In this document: piece by piece, positions 1 through 7,026 of the stretch
How the letters are laid out: every line of letters begins with the position of its first letter
How positions within the stretch are numbered: the stretch's first letter is position 1
Assembly: GCA_029939015.1 (NCBI GenBank)
Contig: JAOZTV010000019.1
Span: 1 to 17,967, forward strand
From: Candidatus Aminicenantota bacterium
GTDB taxonomy: Bacteria; Acidobacteriota; Aminicenantia; UBA2199
Length of the DNA: 17,967 nt
Reading direction: 5' to 3'
Made by a program: the position numbers and the translations under genes
The notes under the pieces: generated by a model
The model's database searches: none
Seen by the model: the letters and a program-made list of their open reading frames with translations, nothing else
What the model was told of the DNA's origin: nothing

Positions 1-427
1 CATTTTTTTCAATAATTATTACAGGTTTACTATGCTTGCTCTTAGGGTTAAATGCTATAAAAGAACTGAAAATTTTATTTATTCGTTTATTATTGAAAAT
101 GTGGTAATTTTTCATATATCCTGTACTTCTTAACTTGTCAGGTAGATACATACTTGCATTTATTCCTGCAATTAAATTATATTTTCTTGACCATTGTTTT
201 AAAGAGAGTGGGGAGTGTGACTTCTCTTTCGCACTCAGAAGGTGTAAAGAATATAGTTTTGGATTAATCCTTAAAACATAAAATTTAAATGTTTCCATAT
301 TATGTTTAATATTGAAGATATTCCAGTCTAATCCTCTATCAATTTCTCTCCATTTATCTGCAGGCATTAGGTACATTGTTGATAAATAAATGATAATAAA
401 CAGGTATATAAATTTTTTATTGTTCAT
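1..427 (-). CDS. Secreted phosphodiester glycosidase-like protein, N-terminal fragment
   Basis: An open frame runs on the minus strand from an ATG at 427 to the window edge without a stop, giving about 142 residues. Residues 1-23 look like a Sec signal peptide: MNNKK, a hydrophobic run, then MPA before DKW. The mature part starts WREIDRGLDW and later has AGINASMY (start of the catalytic fold), STGYMKNY and FIAFNPK. From memory these resemble the phosphodiester glycosidase family (NAGPA/DUF2233), whose members cleave sugar-phosphate diesters or act in exopolysaccharide and spore-coat biology. The C-terminal half, with the rest of the active site, is outside the window. No Shine-Dalgarno sequence precedes the ATG. 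The gene is divergent from rplU. Reading frame and secretion are firm; the family call is moderate and the substrate unknown. Confidence 0.65.
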   Translation of the reverse strand, partial: MNNKKFIYLFIIIYLSTMYLMPADKWREIDRGLDWNIFNIKHNMETFKFYVLRINPKLYSLHLLSAKEKSHSPLSLKQWSRKYNLIAGINASMYLPDKLRSTGYMKNYHIFNNKRINKIFSSFIAFNPKSKHSKPVIIIEKN

Positions 428-435
428 AGGTAATG

Positions 436-464
436 ATTTTAATAAAAAAATATTATTTTTTCAA
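436..464 (-). promoter_or_regulatory. Possible promoter of the phosphodiester glycosidase-like gene
   Basis: Read on the minus strand, TTGAAA (459-464) and TAAAAT (436-441) are separated by 17 bp. The predicted start of transcription falls only a few bases before the ATG at 427, which would make the message nearly leaderless and fits the missing ribosome binding site. The region is very AT-rich, so a chance match is quite possible. Confidence 0.35.
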
Positions 465-499
465 TAGTGATGCTTATGAAAATTTTAGGTTTAAAAAGT

Positions 500-528
500 T
501 TGACTATACAGAGAAAATATGATATAAA
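500..528 (+). promoter_or_regulatory. Sigma-70-type promoter for rplU-rpmA
   Basis: TTGACT (500-505) and TATAAA (523-528) are separated by 17 bp. This is the best promoter match upstream of rplU and gives a leader of roughly 60 nt. A second TTGACG at 548-553 has no good -10 at the right distance. The leader could hold a ribosomal-protein autoregulatory structure, but I see no definite fold. Confidence 0.6.
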
Positions 529-592
529 TTTACTGTTTTTTATGTCGTTGACGTGCATAAAAAAATAACATAGTTTATTATAGGAGTAGGAA

Positions 593-949
593 ATGTTTGC
601 AATACTTGAAACAGGTGGAAAGCAGTATAGAGTTGAAGAAGGGGATGTTATTAATATAGAACTTCTTGATGAATCAAAAATATCAAAATTGGGTGTTATT
701 AATTTTGATACAGTTATGTTGGTAAGTGGTGATAAGTTAAATATTGGAACCCCTTATGTAAAAGATGCTAAAATCAAAGCTAAATTAATAAAAAAATTTA
801 GAGATGAAAAGGTTATTGTTTTTAAGAAAAAAGCAAAAAAACAGTATAGACGTACTAGAGGTCATAGACAGAATCTTCTGGAAATTATGATTGAAAAAAT
901 ATCTGTTGGACCTAAGAAAAAAGCAGCAGTTAAAGAGGAGACTAAATAA
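593..949 (+). CDS. rplU: 50S ribosomal protein L21
   Basis: The 118-residue product begins MFAILETGGKQYRV, the hallmark start of bacterial L21, which binds 23S rRNA in the large subunit. The rRNA-binding basic stretch (FKKKAKKQYRRTRGHRQ, about residues 77-93) is followed by the conserved hydrophobic strand. The family is usually about 100-105 residues; the extra length is a short Lys/Ala/Glu-rich tail (GPKKKAAVKEETK). An AGGAG at 582-586 lies six bases before the ATG. The stop codon overlaps the rpmA start by one base (TAATG), so the two are translationally coupled in the usual rplU-rpmA arrangement. Confidence 0.97.
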   Translation: MFAILETGGKQYRVEEGDVINIELLDESKISKLGVINFDTVMLVSGDKLNIGTPYVKDAKIKAKLIKKFRDEKVIVFKKKAKKQYRRTRGHRQNLLEIMIEKISVGPKKKAAVKEETK

Positions 950-1197
950 TGTCACATAAAAAATCAGGTGGAAGTGCTAAAAACGGTCGTGATAGTGAAT
1001 CAAAAAGACTCGGTGTCAAAAAATATGGTGGAGAAGCTATTAATGCCGGTTCAATTATTATTAGACAGAGAGGCACAAGAATACATCCTGGAAAAAATGT
1101 AGGAAAGGGTAAGGACGATACTCTCTTTGCATTGGCTACAGGTCATGTAAGTTTCATCGATAAAAAAAACAAAAAATTTGTTGAAGTAGTAGTATAA
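949..1197 (+). CDS. rpmA: 50S ribosomal protein L27
   Basis: The 82-residue product begins MSHKKSGGSAKNGRDS and contains GSIIIRQRGTRIHPGKNVG, both diagnostic of L27, whose N-terminus reaches toward the peptidyl transferase centre. It starts directly with the mature-type sequence and lacks the N-terminal extension that Firmicutes and Fusobacteria remove with the Prp protease, which argues against those phyla. GAGGAG lies inside the end of rplU, about ten bases before the ATG, and the two genes overlap by one base. A hairpin follows 26 bases after the stop, and obg is not next to it. Confidence 0.97.
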   Translation: MSHKKSGGSAKNGRDSESKRLGVKKYGGEAINAGSIIIRQRGTRIHPGKNVGKGKDDTLFALATGHVSFIDKKNKKFVEVVV

Positions 1198-1223
1198 ATC
1201 GCTAATTAATACCTATAGCTAAT

Positions 1224-1268
1224 ATATTTATCGTAGTTTTTATAAGCTATGATAAATATTCTTTTTTC
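1224..1268 (+). terminator. Rho-independent-type terminator after rpmA
   Basis: A 13-bp stem (1224-1236 pairing with 1247-1259, with one G-T pair) has a 10-nt loop and is followed by six T residues at 1262-1267. The stem is AT-rich, so it is weaker than a textbook terminator, but the placement 26 bp after the rpmA stop supports the call. The rest of the gap to 1400 is AT-rich and shows no clear terminator for the converging minus-strand operon. Confidence 0.65.
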
Positions 1269-1400
1269 AAACACAAAAGATTCTTTAATATTAATTATTT
1301 TACGATATAATTCTACGAAATTTTACTTTGTTATTATTCTATACTTTTTAATAGTTTACAAAGACAAAAATATAGGATATTGTCAGGTATATAATTTTTC

Positions 1401-1856
1401 TTATAAATTTATTCCATAAGGGTTTTTTACATACTCTCTGAGAAGTTTTACTTCTGTTTCAGATTGTTCCATGACAGTTTTTATAATATCTCCTATAGAC
1501 AAAACACCTAATATATCATTTTTGCTCATTATAGGTAAATGCCTAATTCTTTTATTTGTCATAACCTGCATTGCGTAGAGGATAGTGTCATCAGCAGCAC
1601 CAATAATTACTTTATCAAGAGTGGTCATTATTTCAGAAACTTTTGTGTTCCTATTATCATGTATATCCCTCTCATGACACTTGTATAAGATGTCTTTTTC
1701 TGTAAGAATTCCTATTAAATTATGTTCTTTGTCAATTACCAATAGGGAACCAATTGAATGTTTATTAAAGAGTTGAATCGCATCAACTACGACTTTGTCA
1801 TCTTCAATTTTATAAATATTATTACTTTTTTTATCTAATAATTCCTTTAATTTCAT
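1401..1856 (-). CDS. Tandem CBS-domain protein, last gene of the Mbx-type operon
   Basis: The 151-residue soluble protein consists of two CBS domains (roughly residues 12-70 and 75-135) and little else. CBS signatures include HSIGSLLVIDKEHNLIGILT with EKDIL after it, and IRHLPIM then ILGVLSIGDI. CBS pairs usually bind adenine nucleotides (AMP, ATP, sometimes NAD or SAM) and act as energy sensors. AGGAGA lies seven bases before the ATG, and the gene follows the flavin subunit by 9 bp, so it is almost certainly co-transcribed with the respiratory complex. Inference: it could report adenylate or nucleotide charge to the complex. No DNA-binding or catalytic domain is attached. Stand-alone CBS proteins are common and often uncharacterised, so the specific role is unknown. 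Confidence 0.85.
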   Translation of the reverse strand: MKLKELLDKKSNNIYKIEDDKVVVDAIQLFNKHSIGSLLVIDKEHNLIGILTEKDILYKCHERDIHDNRNTKVSEIMTTLDKVIIGAADDTILYAMQVMTNKRIRHLPIMSKNDILGVLSIGDIIKTVMEQSETEVKLLREYVKNPYGINL

Positions 1857-1865
1857 TATAATCTC

Positions 1866-3659
1866 CTATTTGTTTAAAAATTTATCAATACCTTTAGCAG
1901 CTTTATGACCATTGGCAATTCCATGAATAACATCTGGACCTTCAATTATGTCTCCACCAACGAAGAACCAGTCAAGAGAGGATTGGAAATCTTTATTTAC
2001 AATGATTCTGCCTCTATCACTGAATTTAACCATGGTTTTAATATCTTCTGATATATAAGTCAAGTCCATTCCCTGTCCAATTGATTCTACAACCATATCA
2101 GCTTCAAAGAATTTTTTGTCTTTTTCGTCAAATTTAGGGTTAAATCTTCCTTCATCATCAAATACTGAAAGACATTTTATAGTGCGTAGTCCTTTTATTT
2201 TACCATCTTTTATTTCAATTTCCTTTGGGCCCCAGCCTGGATCAATAATTGCTTTTTCTTCCCTTGATTCGTCAATCTCTTCTCTATCAGCAGGCATAAT
2301 ATCTTCGGATTCAAGTGAGGTTGCCGTAACATCAACCTTAATGTTTTTCTGGTTTTGTAATCTTACCAGAGACCTTGTAATGTCCATTGCAACATTTCCA
2401 CCACCAATAACTACTATTTTATTTCCAACATGGATGTCGTTCCCTAGAGATATCTCTCTTAAAAGATCTGTTGCAAAATAAACATTTTCATGCTCTGCTC
2501 CTGGAATTCTGGTACTTCTTCCAAGGTGTAAACCAGTTCCTGCAAATACTGCATCATATTCCTTACCCAGTTCTTCCAAACTGATATCTTTGCCAATTTT
2601 TATATTATATTCAATCTCGACTCCGAGTGACAGGATATACTTAACGTCCTTATCTATTTGGTCATAAGGAAGTCTATATTCAGGTATTCCGTATCTCATC
2701 ATACCACCAGCCTCAGGTAATGCTTCAAATATTTTTGTTTTATATCCTAAGTTTGTAAGATAATACGCAGCCGAAAGTCCAGCAGGTCCAGAACCTATTA
2801 TTGCAATTTTTTTACTCTTAGGACTTATATCGTTCCCCTGATTTAATATATCTTTATATTTGCTTTCAGGTATCTGGTCAGCGATATATCTTTTGAGCCA
2901 TCTAATGGATAATGCGTCACCCTTATGACCCATTGCACAAACCGTTTCACATTTATGGGTACAAATTCTACCACAAATTTCCGGTAGGGGATTTGTCTCA
3001 TACATTATCCTTAATCCCTCTTCAAGATCATCGTTTCTAATAGCTTTTATATATTCAGGAATAGCCATGTGAGCAGGGCAGGTTGCTGTACATAAACCAC
3101 AGTCGATACAACGGTCAGCCTCAGCTTCGGCCTGCTCTTTTGAATAACCCTTAACGAATTCAATAAATGAACTATCTCTTTTTTCAGGTTTTAACTCTTC
3201 CATCTGAATTCTAAATGGTTCATTGAGATCGTAGTTTTCAGGTTTTTTCCATCCTAATTCATTATTATCCCAGTCTTTTTTGTCAACTCCAGGAATATAT
3301 CTGAATTTATCAGGGTCATTTTCAACCCATGTATATTCATTTGACAAGTTTAATGAATTAGTTGAACAAACGTCAACACAGAGGGCACACCAGCAACATC
3401 TTCCATAGTCAACCATTGGTCGTAAGCCACTGTCTCCATCCTTTGTTTCAATACCTTTAACAGGTACCATATCAATTGCAGCATTCTGACAAATTTCTTC
3501 ACAGGCTCCGCAACCAATACAGGCTTCTATATCATTTTTATGAAATCCTCTATATCGTGCTGATCCTGGACGGTCGTTAAAAGGATCTTTAATTGTTACA
3601 GGATTCTTAAAAACTTTTCCCCATGCAAGAAATGGCAATAACACATCTTTTAAACTCAT
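1866..3659 (-). CDS. NuoI/MbxN-like ferredoxin fused to GltD/NfnB-like FAD, NAD(P)H oxidoreductase
   Basis: A 597-residue fusion. Residues 40-105 form a two-cluster 4Fe-4S domain like NuoI/MbxN, with C47-C50-C53-C57 and C88-C91-C94-C98. Residues 165-260 form the N-terminal cluster domain of the GltD/NfnB family (CIDCGLCTATCP, C184-C194, and C229, C233, C237, C241). A Rossmann FAD site follows (GSGPAG, 289-294), then a second nucleotide site (GGGNVA, 419-424) and a closing FAD motif (FVGGD, 566-570). The front domain should take electrons from ferredoxin and pass them to the NuoB-like subunit; the rear should exchange hydride with NAD(P)H. No membrane segment is present. After the NAD(P) site it reads TSLESE where GltD has a YRR motif, so cofactor choice is open. 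GAGG precedes the ATG, 29 bp after the NuoD-like gene. The domain calls are strong, the electron-flow direction inferred. Confidence 0.9.
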   Translation of the reverse strand: MSLKDVLLPFLAWGKVFKNPVTIKDPFNDRPGSARYRGFHKNDIEACIGCGACEEICQNAAIDMVPVKGIETKDGDSGLRPMVDYGRCCWCALCVDVCSTNSLNLSNEYTWVENDPDKFRYIPGVDKKDWDNNELGWKKPENYDLNEPFRIQMEELKPEKRDSSFIEFVKGYSKEQAEAEADRCIDCGLCTATCPAHMAIPEYIKAIRNDDLEEGLRIMYETNPLPEICGRICTHKCETVCAMGHKGDALSIRWLKRYIADQIPESKYKDILNQGNDISPKSKKIAIIGSGPAGLSAAYYLTNLGYKTKIFEALPEAGGMMRYGIPEYRLPYDQIDKDVKYILSLGVEIEYNIKIGKDISLEELGKEYDAVFAGTGLHLGRSTRIPGAEHENVYFATDLLREISLGNDIHVGNKIVVIGGGNVAMDITRSLVRLQNQKNIKVDVTATSLESEDIMPADREEIDESREEKAIIDPGWGPKEIEIKDGKIKGLRTIKCLSVFDDEGRFNPKFDEKDKKFFEADMVVESIGQGMDLTYISEDIKTMVKFSDRGRIIVNKDFQSSLDWFFVGGDIIEGPDVIHGIANGHKAAKGIDKFLNK

Positions 3660-3688
3660 ATTAACCTCATTTTCATATTTAACTTAAT

Positions 3689-4864
3689 TTATCTTTCAAT
3701 TTCCGGTGGACATGTTGCAAGAGAGACCATCATCGATGATACATCTGATATATTTGCGTTCACAAGCATTTTTTCAAGCAATAATACAGCTGAATTATAA
3801 CTTGGACCTCTCAAATTAATTCGTCGCGGATAGGCACTTCCATCTGTAACCATATAAAAACCATACTCTCCTCTTGAAGATTCAAGTCTCTGATAGGTTT
3901 CACCCTTTGGGATTTTCCAATGTAGGACATTTGGCGTTTTTGCTCTGATATCACCTTTATTCGGCATTTTTGCCATAATTTGTCTAATCATATCAACAGA
4001 TGTCTGCAGATCGTGCCATCTTACTCTTGATCTAGTATATATATCAGAATCTTTTCCTACATAAGACTCAAAATCCAGTTTATCATACATTAGATATGGA
4101 TAATCTTTTCTTACATCTCTATTTATACCGGCAGCTCTTGCATTCGGACCAACTACAGAATATTGTTCAATCCATTCAGGCTTAATAACGCCAATACCCT
4201 TTGTTCTTTTTTTAAAAACAGCGTTACTGAACATAAGGTTATCAATATCAACAACAAATTCGTCAATTTTTTTCAAAACTTCTTCCATTCTACCTTTAAA
4301 ACCTTCTGGAAGCAGACCTCTGACTCCTCCTGGTGCAATATACATATGATATACTCTGCCACCTGTTAACTCTTCAAATCTATCTATCATCAGGTCTCTA
4401 ACGTAAACACCCCATTGGACTCCCATACCAAGGCTCATTGTACCACCCTGTCCGGGTACACCTCTTAAAAGTATAACAAGTCTTGCCATCTCAAGAACTA
4501 ATGTCCTTAACCATTTTGCCATATCTGGTACTTCAATGCCTGCAAGATCTTCAACCGAGGCAGCAAGACAGTATTCATTTATATCAGGTTCCGGTACACA
4601 CATTCTGATACAAATTGGGAAACATTGGATGAATTTTCTTCTTTCCATAAGTTTCTCAAATCCACGATGAAGATATCCAACATGTGTTTTAGATTCAACT
4701 ACTTCATCACCTGATACAGTAAGTTCTAAAGCCATATTACCAGTGATACCCGGATGGTTTGGACCCTGCCAGATTTTAATGAATTTTTGTGAATCTAAAT
4801 CTATTTCAAGTTTTCCATCTTTTTCTTCGGGAAATTTTGATCTGTCCTGTTCAAATTTAAGCAT
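3689..4864 (-). CDS. mbxL: NuoD/MbxL-like large catalytic subunit without NiFe ligands
   Basis: The 391-residue soluble subunit belongs to the complex I 49-kDa / group 4 NiFe-hydrogenase large-subunit family (GPNHPGITGNMALEL near the N-terminus, VGYLHRGFEKLMERRKF, SVVGPNARAAG, and a C-terminal end at EIER). The length fits the family. The two metal-binding sites of hydrogenases are altered. In a hand alignment the N-terminal RxCxxC reads RMCVPE (C89, E92) and the C-terminal CxxC reads CPPE (C385, E388). Four other cysteines cluster near the front (C81, C85, C89, C99). This excludes a normal NiFe centre and matches the Mbx/MBS type, whose Pyrococcus member handles polysulfide. The ATG overlaps the NuoC-like stop by 8 nt. 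Symbol given by family and gene order; the true substrate is unknown. Confidence 0.88.
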   Translation of the reverse strand: MLKFEQDRSKFPEEKDGKLEIDLDSQKFIKIWQGPNHPGITGNMALELTVSGDEVVESKTHVGYLHRGFEKLMERRKFIQCFPICIRMCVPEPDINEYCLAASVEDLAGIEVPDMAKWLRTLVLEMARLVILLRGVPGQGGTMSLGMGVQWGVYVRDLMIDRFEELTGGRVYHMYIAPGGVRGLLPEGFKGRMEEVLKKIDEFVVDIDNLMFSNAVFKKRTKGIGVIKPEWIEQYSVVGPNARAAGINRDVRKDYPYLMYDKLDFESYVGKDSDIYTRSRVRWHDLQTSVDMIRQIMAKMPNKGDIRAKTPNVLHWKIPKGETYQRLESSRGEYGFYMVTDGSAYPRRINLRGPSYNSAVLLLEKMLVNANISDVSSMMVSLATCPPEIER

Positions 4865-5420
4865 CTTTTAATCCTTTTTTATTTTTTGAGTTTTTTTCAT
4901 CCGGATACATTTTCTCTTTCATATATTCCTTCGTTTCATAGGTTTGTCTTCCAGGTCTTGGAAAGAAAGTTTCTTCCGAATACTTAAGTGTATCAAAGTC
5001 TCTCCTCATAGGAGGAATATTGTCCCAGCCTTCTAATAAAAAATCATCATTAAGTCGTGGACTTTCAGGAAATTCAATACCATACATTTCTTTTAACTCT
5101 CTCTGGTCGGTAGCTGCATGAACCCATATTTTATGAATACTTTCCATTTCAGGCTTTTCCCTTGAAATAAATACTCTTATTATTAAATCAATTTTCTTTT
5201 CAGGATTATTTAATATATAAGATAATTGAAATTTACCATCTTCAAGCCAGTCAACTGCCGATAACATCACAAGATGTGAAAATTTCTCGATTTCCTTAAG
5301 ATAGATTATAAGGCTCATTGCTAGTTTTTTATCAACTGTTAATATATTAAGATTATCACTCTTTTTTATAACCTCTGAAATATTAAATTTTTCTTCTAAA
5401 CTCTTTATTATATTTTCCAC
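4857..5420 (-). CDS. mbxK: NuoC/MbxK-like subunit
   Basis: The 187-residue soluble protein matches the complex I 30-kDa / hydrogenase K subunit family. It has HLVMLSAVDWLEDGKFQLSY, an IWVHAATDQRELKEMYGIEF segment (the family reads like WxxAxWxERExxDMFGI), and a C-terminal stretch with RLNDDFLLEGW and PPMRRDFD. It forms the peripheral arm with the NuoB- and NuoD-like subunits and carries no cofactor. The start is GTG at 5420, with AGAGG about 10 bases upstream and a 12-bp gap from the NuoB-like gene. Its end overlaps the large-subunit start (ATGCTTAA), as expected for a stoichiometric pair. Confidence 0.9.
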   Translation of the reverse strand: MENIIKSLEEKFNISEVIKKSDNLNILTVDKKLAMSLIIYLKEIEKFSHLVMLSAVDWLEDGKFQLSYILNNPEKKIDLIIRVFISREKPEMESIHKIWVHAATDQRELKEMYGIEFPESPRLNDDFLLEGWDNIPPMRRDFDTLKYSEETFFPRPGRQTYETKEYMKEKMYPDEKNSKNKKGLKDA

Positions 5421-5432
5421 TCTTTTTTCCTC

Positions 5433-6077
5433 TTACCAGTTATAATCAGGCATATCCCATTGTTTAATTATTTTCTTCTGATTTGCCTTATACCATTCAA
5501 ATTTTTCAGCATATTCATTTGCACCTTCACCCTTTCCCTCTTTTATCCTTTTTTTAAGAGCTACAAATCCTGAAAGTATTGCCTCAGGTCTTGGCATACA
5601 GCCTGCTATATAAACATCAACAGGCATATAATAATCCAATCTATTTATAGTATTATAACTATCATAATACATCCCGCCATTTATTGTACAGCTTCCAAGT
5701 GCAATTACAAATTTTGGTCCCTGCATCTGTTCATAAGCCCTTATAACTCTCTTTAAGGTTTTAACAGCAAGATAACCTGATATAATAAAAACACAAGCCT
5801 GTCTTGGCGTAGGTCTCATCTGAACACCATACCTGTACATATCAAACCTTGGAGTTGTAAGTGGAGGAAGCTCAATACTTCCGCAACCTGTTCCCCAGCC
5901 TAAAACCCATAATGAGTTAGCTCTTGCCCAGTTAAAAAACTTTTCTATATATGGATGGGCAGGCGTGGTAACCTCTGGCTTTTTACTACAATAATAATCG
6001 TTTATAGGGTTAACTTCAAATTGCTCGCCGTCAGGCCCTGTAACCATCTTCTTTTTTAAATCATCCAATCCAGACAT
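5433..6077 (-). CDS. mbxJ: NuoB/MbxJ-like small subunit
   Basis: The 214-residue protein is of the NuoB / group 4 hydrogenase small-subunit family, which holds the 4Fe-4S cluster nearest the active site. Family landmarks are WGTGCGSIELPPL, TPRQACVFIISG, ALGSCTINGGMY and IAGCMPRPEA. Three expected cluster cysteines are present (C65, C130, C160). The fourth is not where complex I (adjacent CC) or hydrogenase (CxxC) has it; G66 replaces the second. C95, where E. coli NuoB has RQADL, is a possible substitute. The C-terminal tail after 175 is longer than in NuoB and ends in W. GAGAGG lies upstream of the ATG, and the gap to the NuoH-like gene is 40 bp. Family certain; cluster ligation is inferred. 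Confidence 0.9.
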   Translation of the reverse strand: MSGLDDLKKKMVTGPDGEQFEVNPINDYYCSKKPEVTTPAHPYIEKFFNWARANSLWVLGWGTGCGSIELPPLTTPRFDMYRYGVQMRPTPRQACVFIISGYLAVKTLKRVIRAYEQMQGPKFVIALGSCTINGGMYYDSYNTINRLDYYMPVDVYIAGCMPRPEAILSGFVALKKRIKEGKGEGANEYAEKFEWYKANQKKIIKQWDMPDYNW

Positions 6078-6117
6078 TTATCATAACCTCTCTTTAAATT
6101 TTTTTTAAATAAAACAC

Positions 6118-7026
6118 CTAAACAAATAATACTGCAAGAATACCAAATACAAGCGGGATTTTCAAAAACCATCTTACTGTATGATCAACTCTATATCTTG
6201 GGAATACAACACCAATAAAAACTGTAATAAAATAGATAAAAAATGATTTAATTATCAACTCTAACCAGCTTGTTGCACCACCAAAAAATAAATTCATAAA
6301 TAATACAGCTTCAACAATATGTAAAACCACCCTGTTGGACTGAAGCATTCCAAGATAGGTAGAATGATATTCAGTTGGAGGTCCTATTGGTATTTCCTGA
6401 GGTGCCATTACAACATTGAATGGAGCATGTCTCATTAAACCTAAGAATGCAAACATTCCTGCAATTACTGCAAAAGGATTAGTAAAAAGAGTCCAATTTT
6501 GTATTCCACCCTGTTGTGCAGCAACGATATCATAAACAGACAGAGTGTCATACTGAACAGCTATTGAAATTATTGCAAGTGTAAATGGTACTTCTACTGC
6601 CGTAAATTGTGCAAGCCCTCTGCTTATACCAATAATTGAATTAGGTTGTCCACCTTCTCCGGCTCCCAACGCCATTCCCAGCATTCCGAAGAACTGAAAA
6701 TACATTAAAAGAATAATATCTCCACTAAAAGAAAAATTTTGCCAGTAAACAGAGCCATATATCATTGGAATAAAGAAAAATAGTCCAATACCACCGGAAA
6801 ACCTGAAAACAGGTCCAAGATAAAACATTACTCCATGTGTTATCTGAGTCCTTTTTGAGTAATTCTTGATTAAATCAATATATGGTTGATAAATGGGGAT
6901 ACCATATCTTCCAGCAACACGTGCCACAATTTTTCTCATTACACCTGCCTGTAAAAGTCCATAATTGAAAACTATAAATAATCCCAATAAAGAAAATAGG
7001 ATTTTTGTTAATAATGAAATTTCCAC
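6118..7026 (-). CDS. mbxM: NuoH/MbxM-like membrane subunit
   Basis: The 302-residue protein has about eight hydrophobic membrane segments and belongs to the NuoH family that docks the peripheral arm to the antiporter arm. Conserved pieces are RKIVARVAGRYGIPIYQPY, LGAGEGGQPNSIIGISRG, FTAVEVPFTLAI and MRHAPFNVVMAPQEIPIGPP followed by TEYHSTY; they hold the acidic residues thought to carry protons at the junction. The N-terminal RxxGRYGIPIYQPYIDLIK form resembles hydrogenase/Mbx homologues rather than quinone-reducing NuoH. The start is GTG at 7026, overlapping the preceding TAG stop by one base, with GGAGG about 10 bases upstream. Confidence 0.92.
   Translation of the reverse strand: MEISLLTKILFSLLGLFIVFNYGLLQAGVMRKIVARVAGRYGIPIYQPYIDLIKNYSKRTQITHGVMFYLGPVFRFSGGIGLFFFIPMIYGSVYWQNFSFSGDIILLMYFQFFGMLGMALGAGEGGQPNSIIGISRGLAQFTAVEVPFTLAIISIAVQYDTLSVYDIVAAQQGGIQNWTLFTNPFAVIAGMFAFLGLMRHAPFNVVMAPQEIPIGPPTEYHSTYLGMLQSNRVVLHIVEAVLFMNLFFGGATSWLELIIKSFFIYFITVFIGVVFPRYRVDHTVRWFLKIPLVFGILAVLFV

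Noticed and set aside
1326..1363. Terminator for the long minus-strand operon
   Set aside because: CTTTGT and ACAAAG can pair with a short inner CTAT/ATAG stem, but the fold is weak and has no T-run on the minus strand. The operon end is left without a called terminator.
2116..2481. Plus-strand open frame of 121 codons
   Set aside because: It lies wholly inside the flavoprotein gene on the other strand, has serine/phenylalanine-rich low-complexity content and no ribosome site. The same applies to frames at 4163-4369, 10883-11137, 11278-11475, 13757-13981, 13978-14235, 15827-16048, 16803-17072 and 17524-17826.
3689..6077. Group 4 NiFe-hydrogenase (Mbh, Ech or Hyf)
   Set aside because: The gene set fits, but the large subunit lacks both CxxC ligand pairs; they read CVPE and CPPE. 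No hydrogenase maturation genes are in the window.
3689..7026. Ordinary respiratory complex I (nuo operon)
   Set aside because: There are no NuoE/F/G or NuoA/J-like genes. The Mrp-type subunits, the MbxM-like form of NuoH and the altered NuoB cysteines fit Mbx better.
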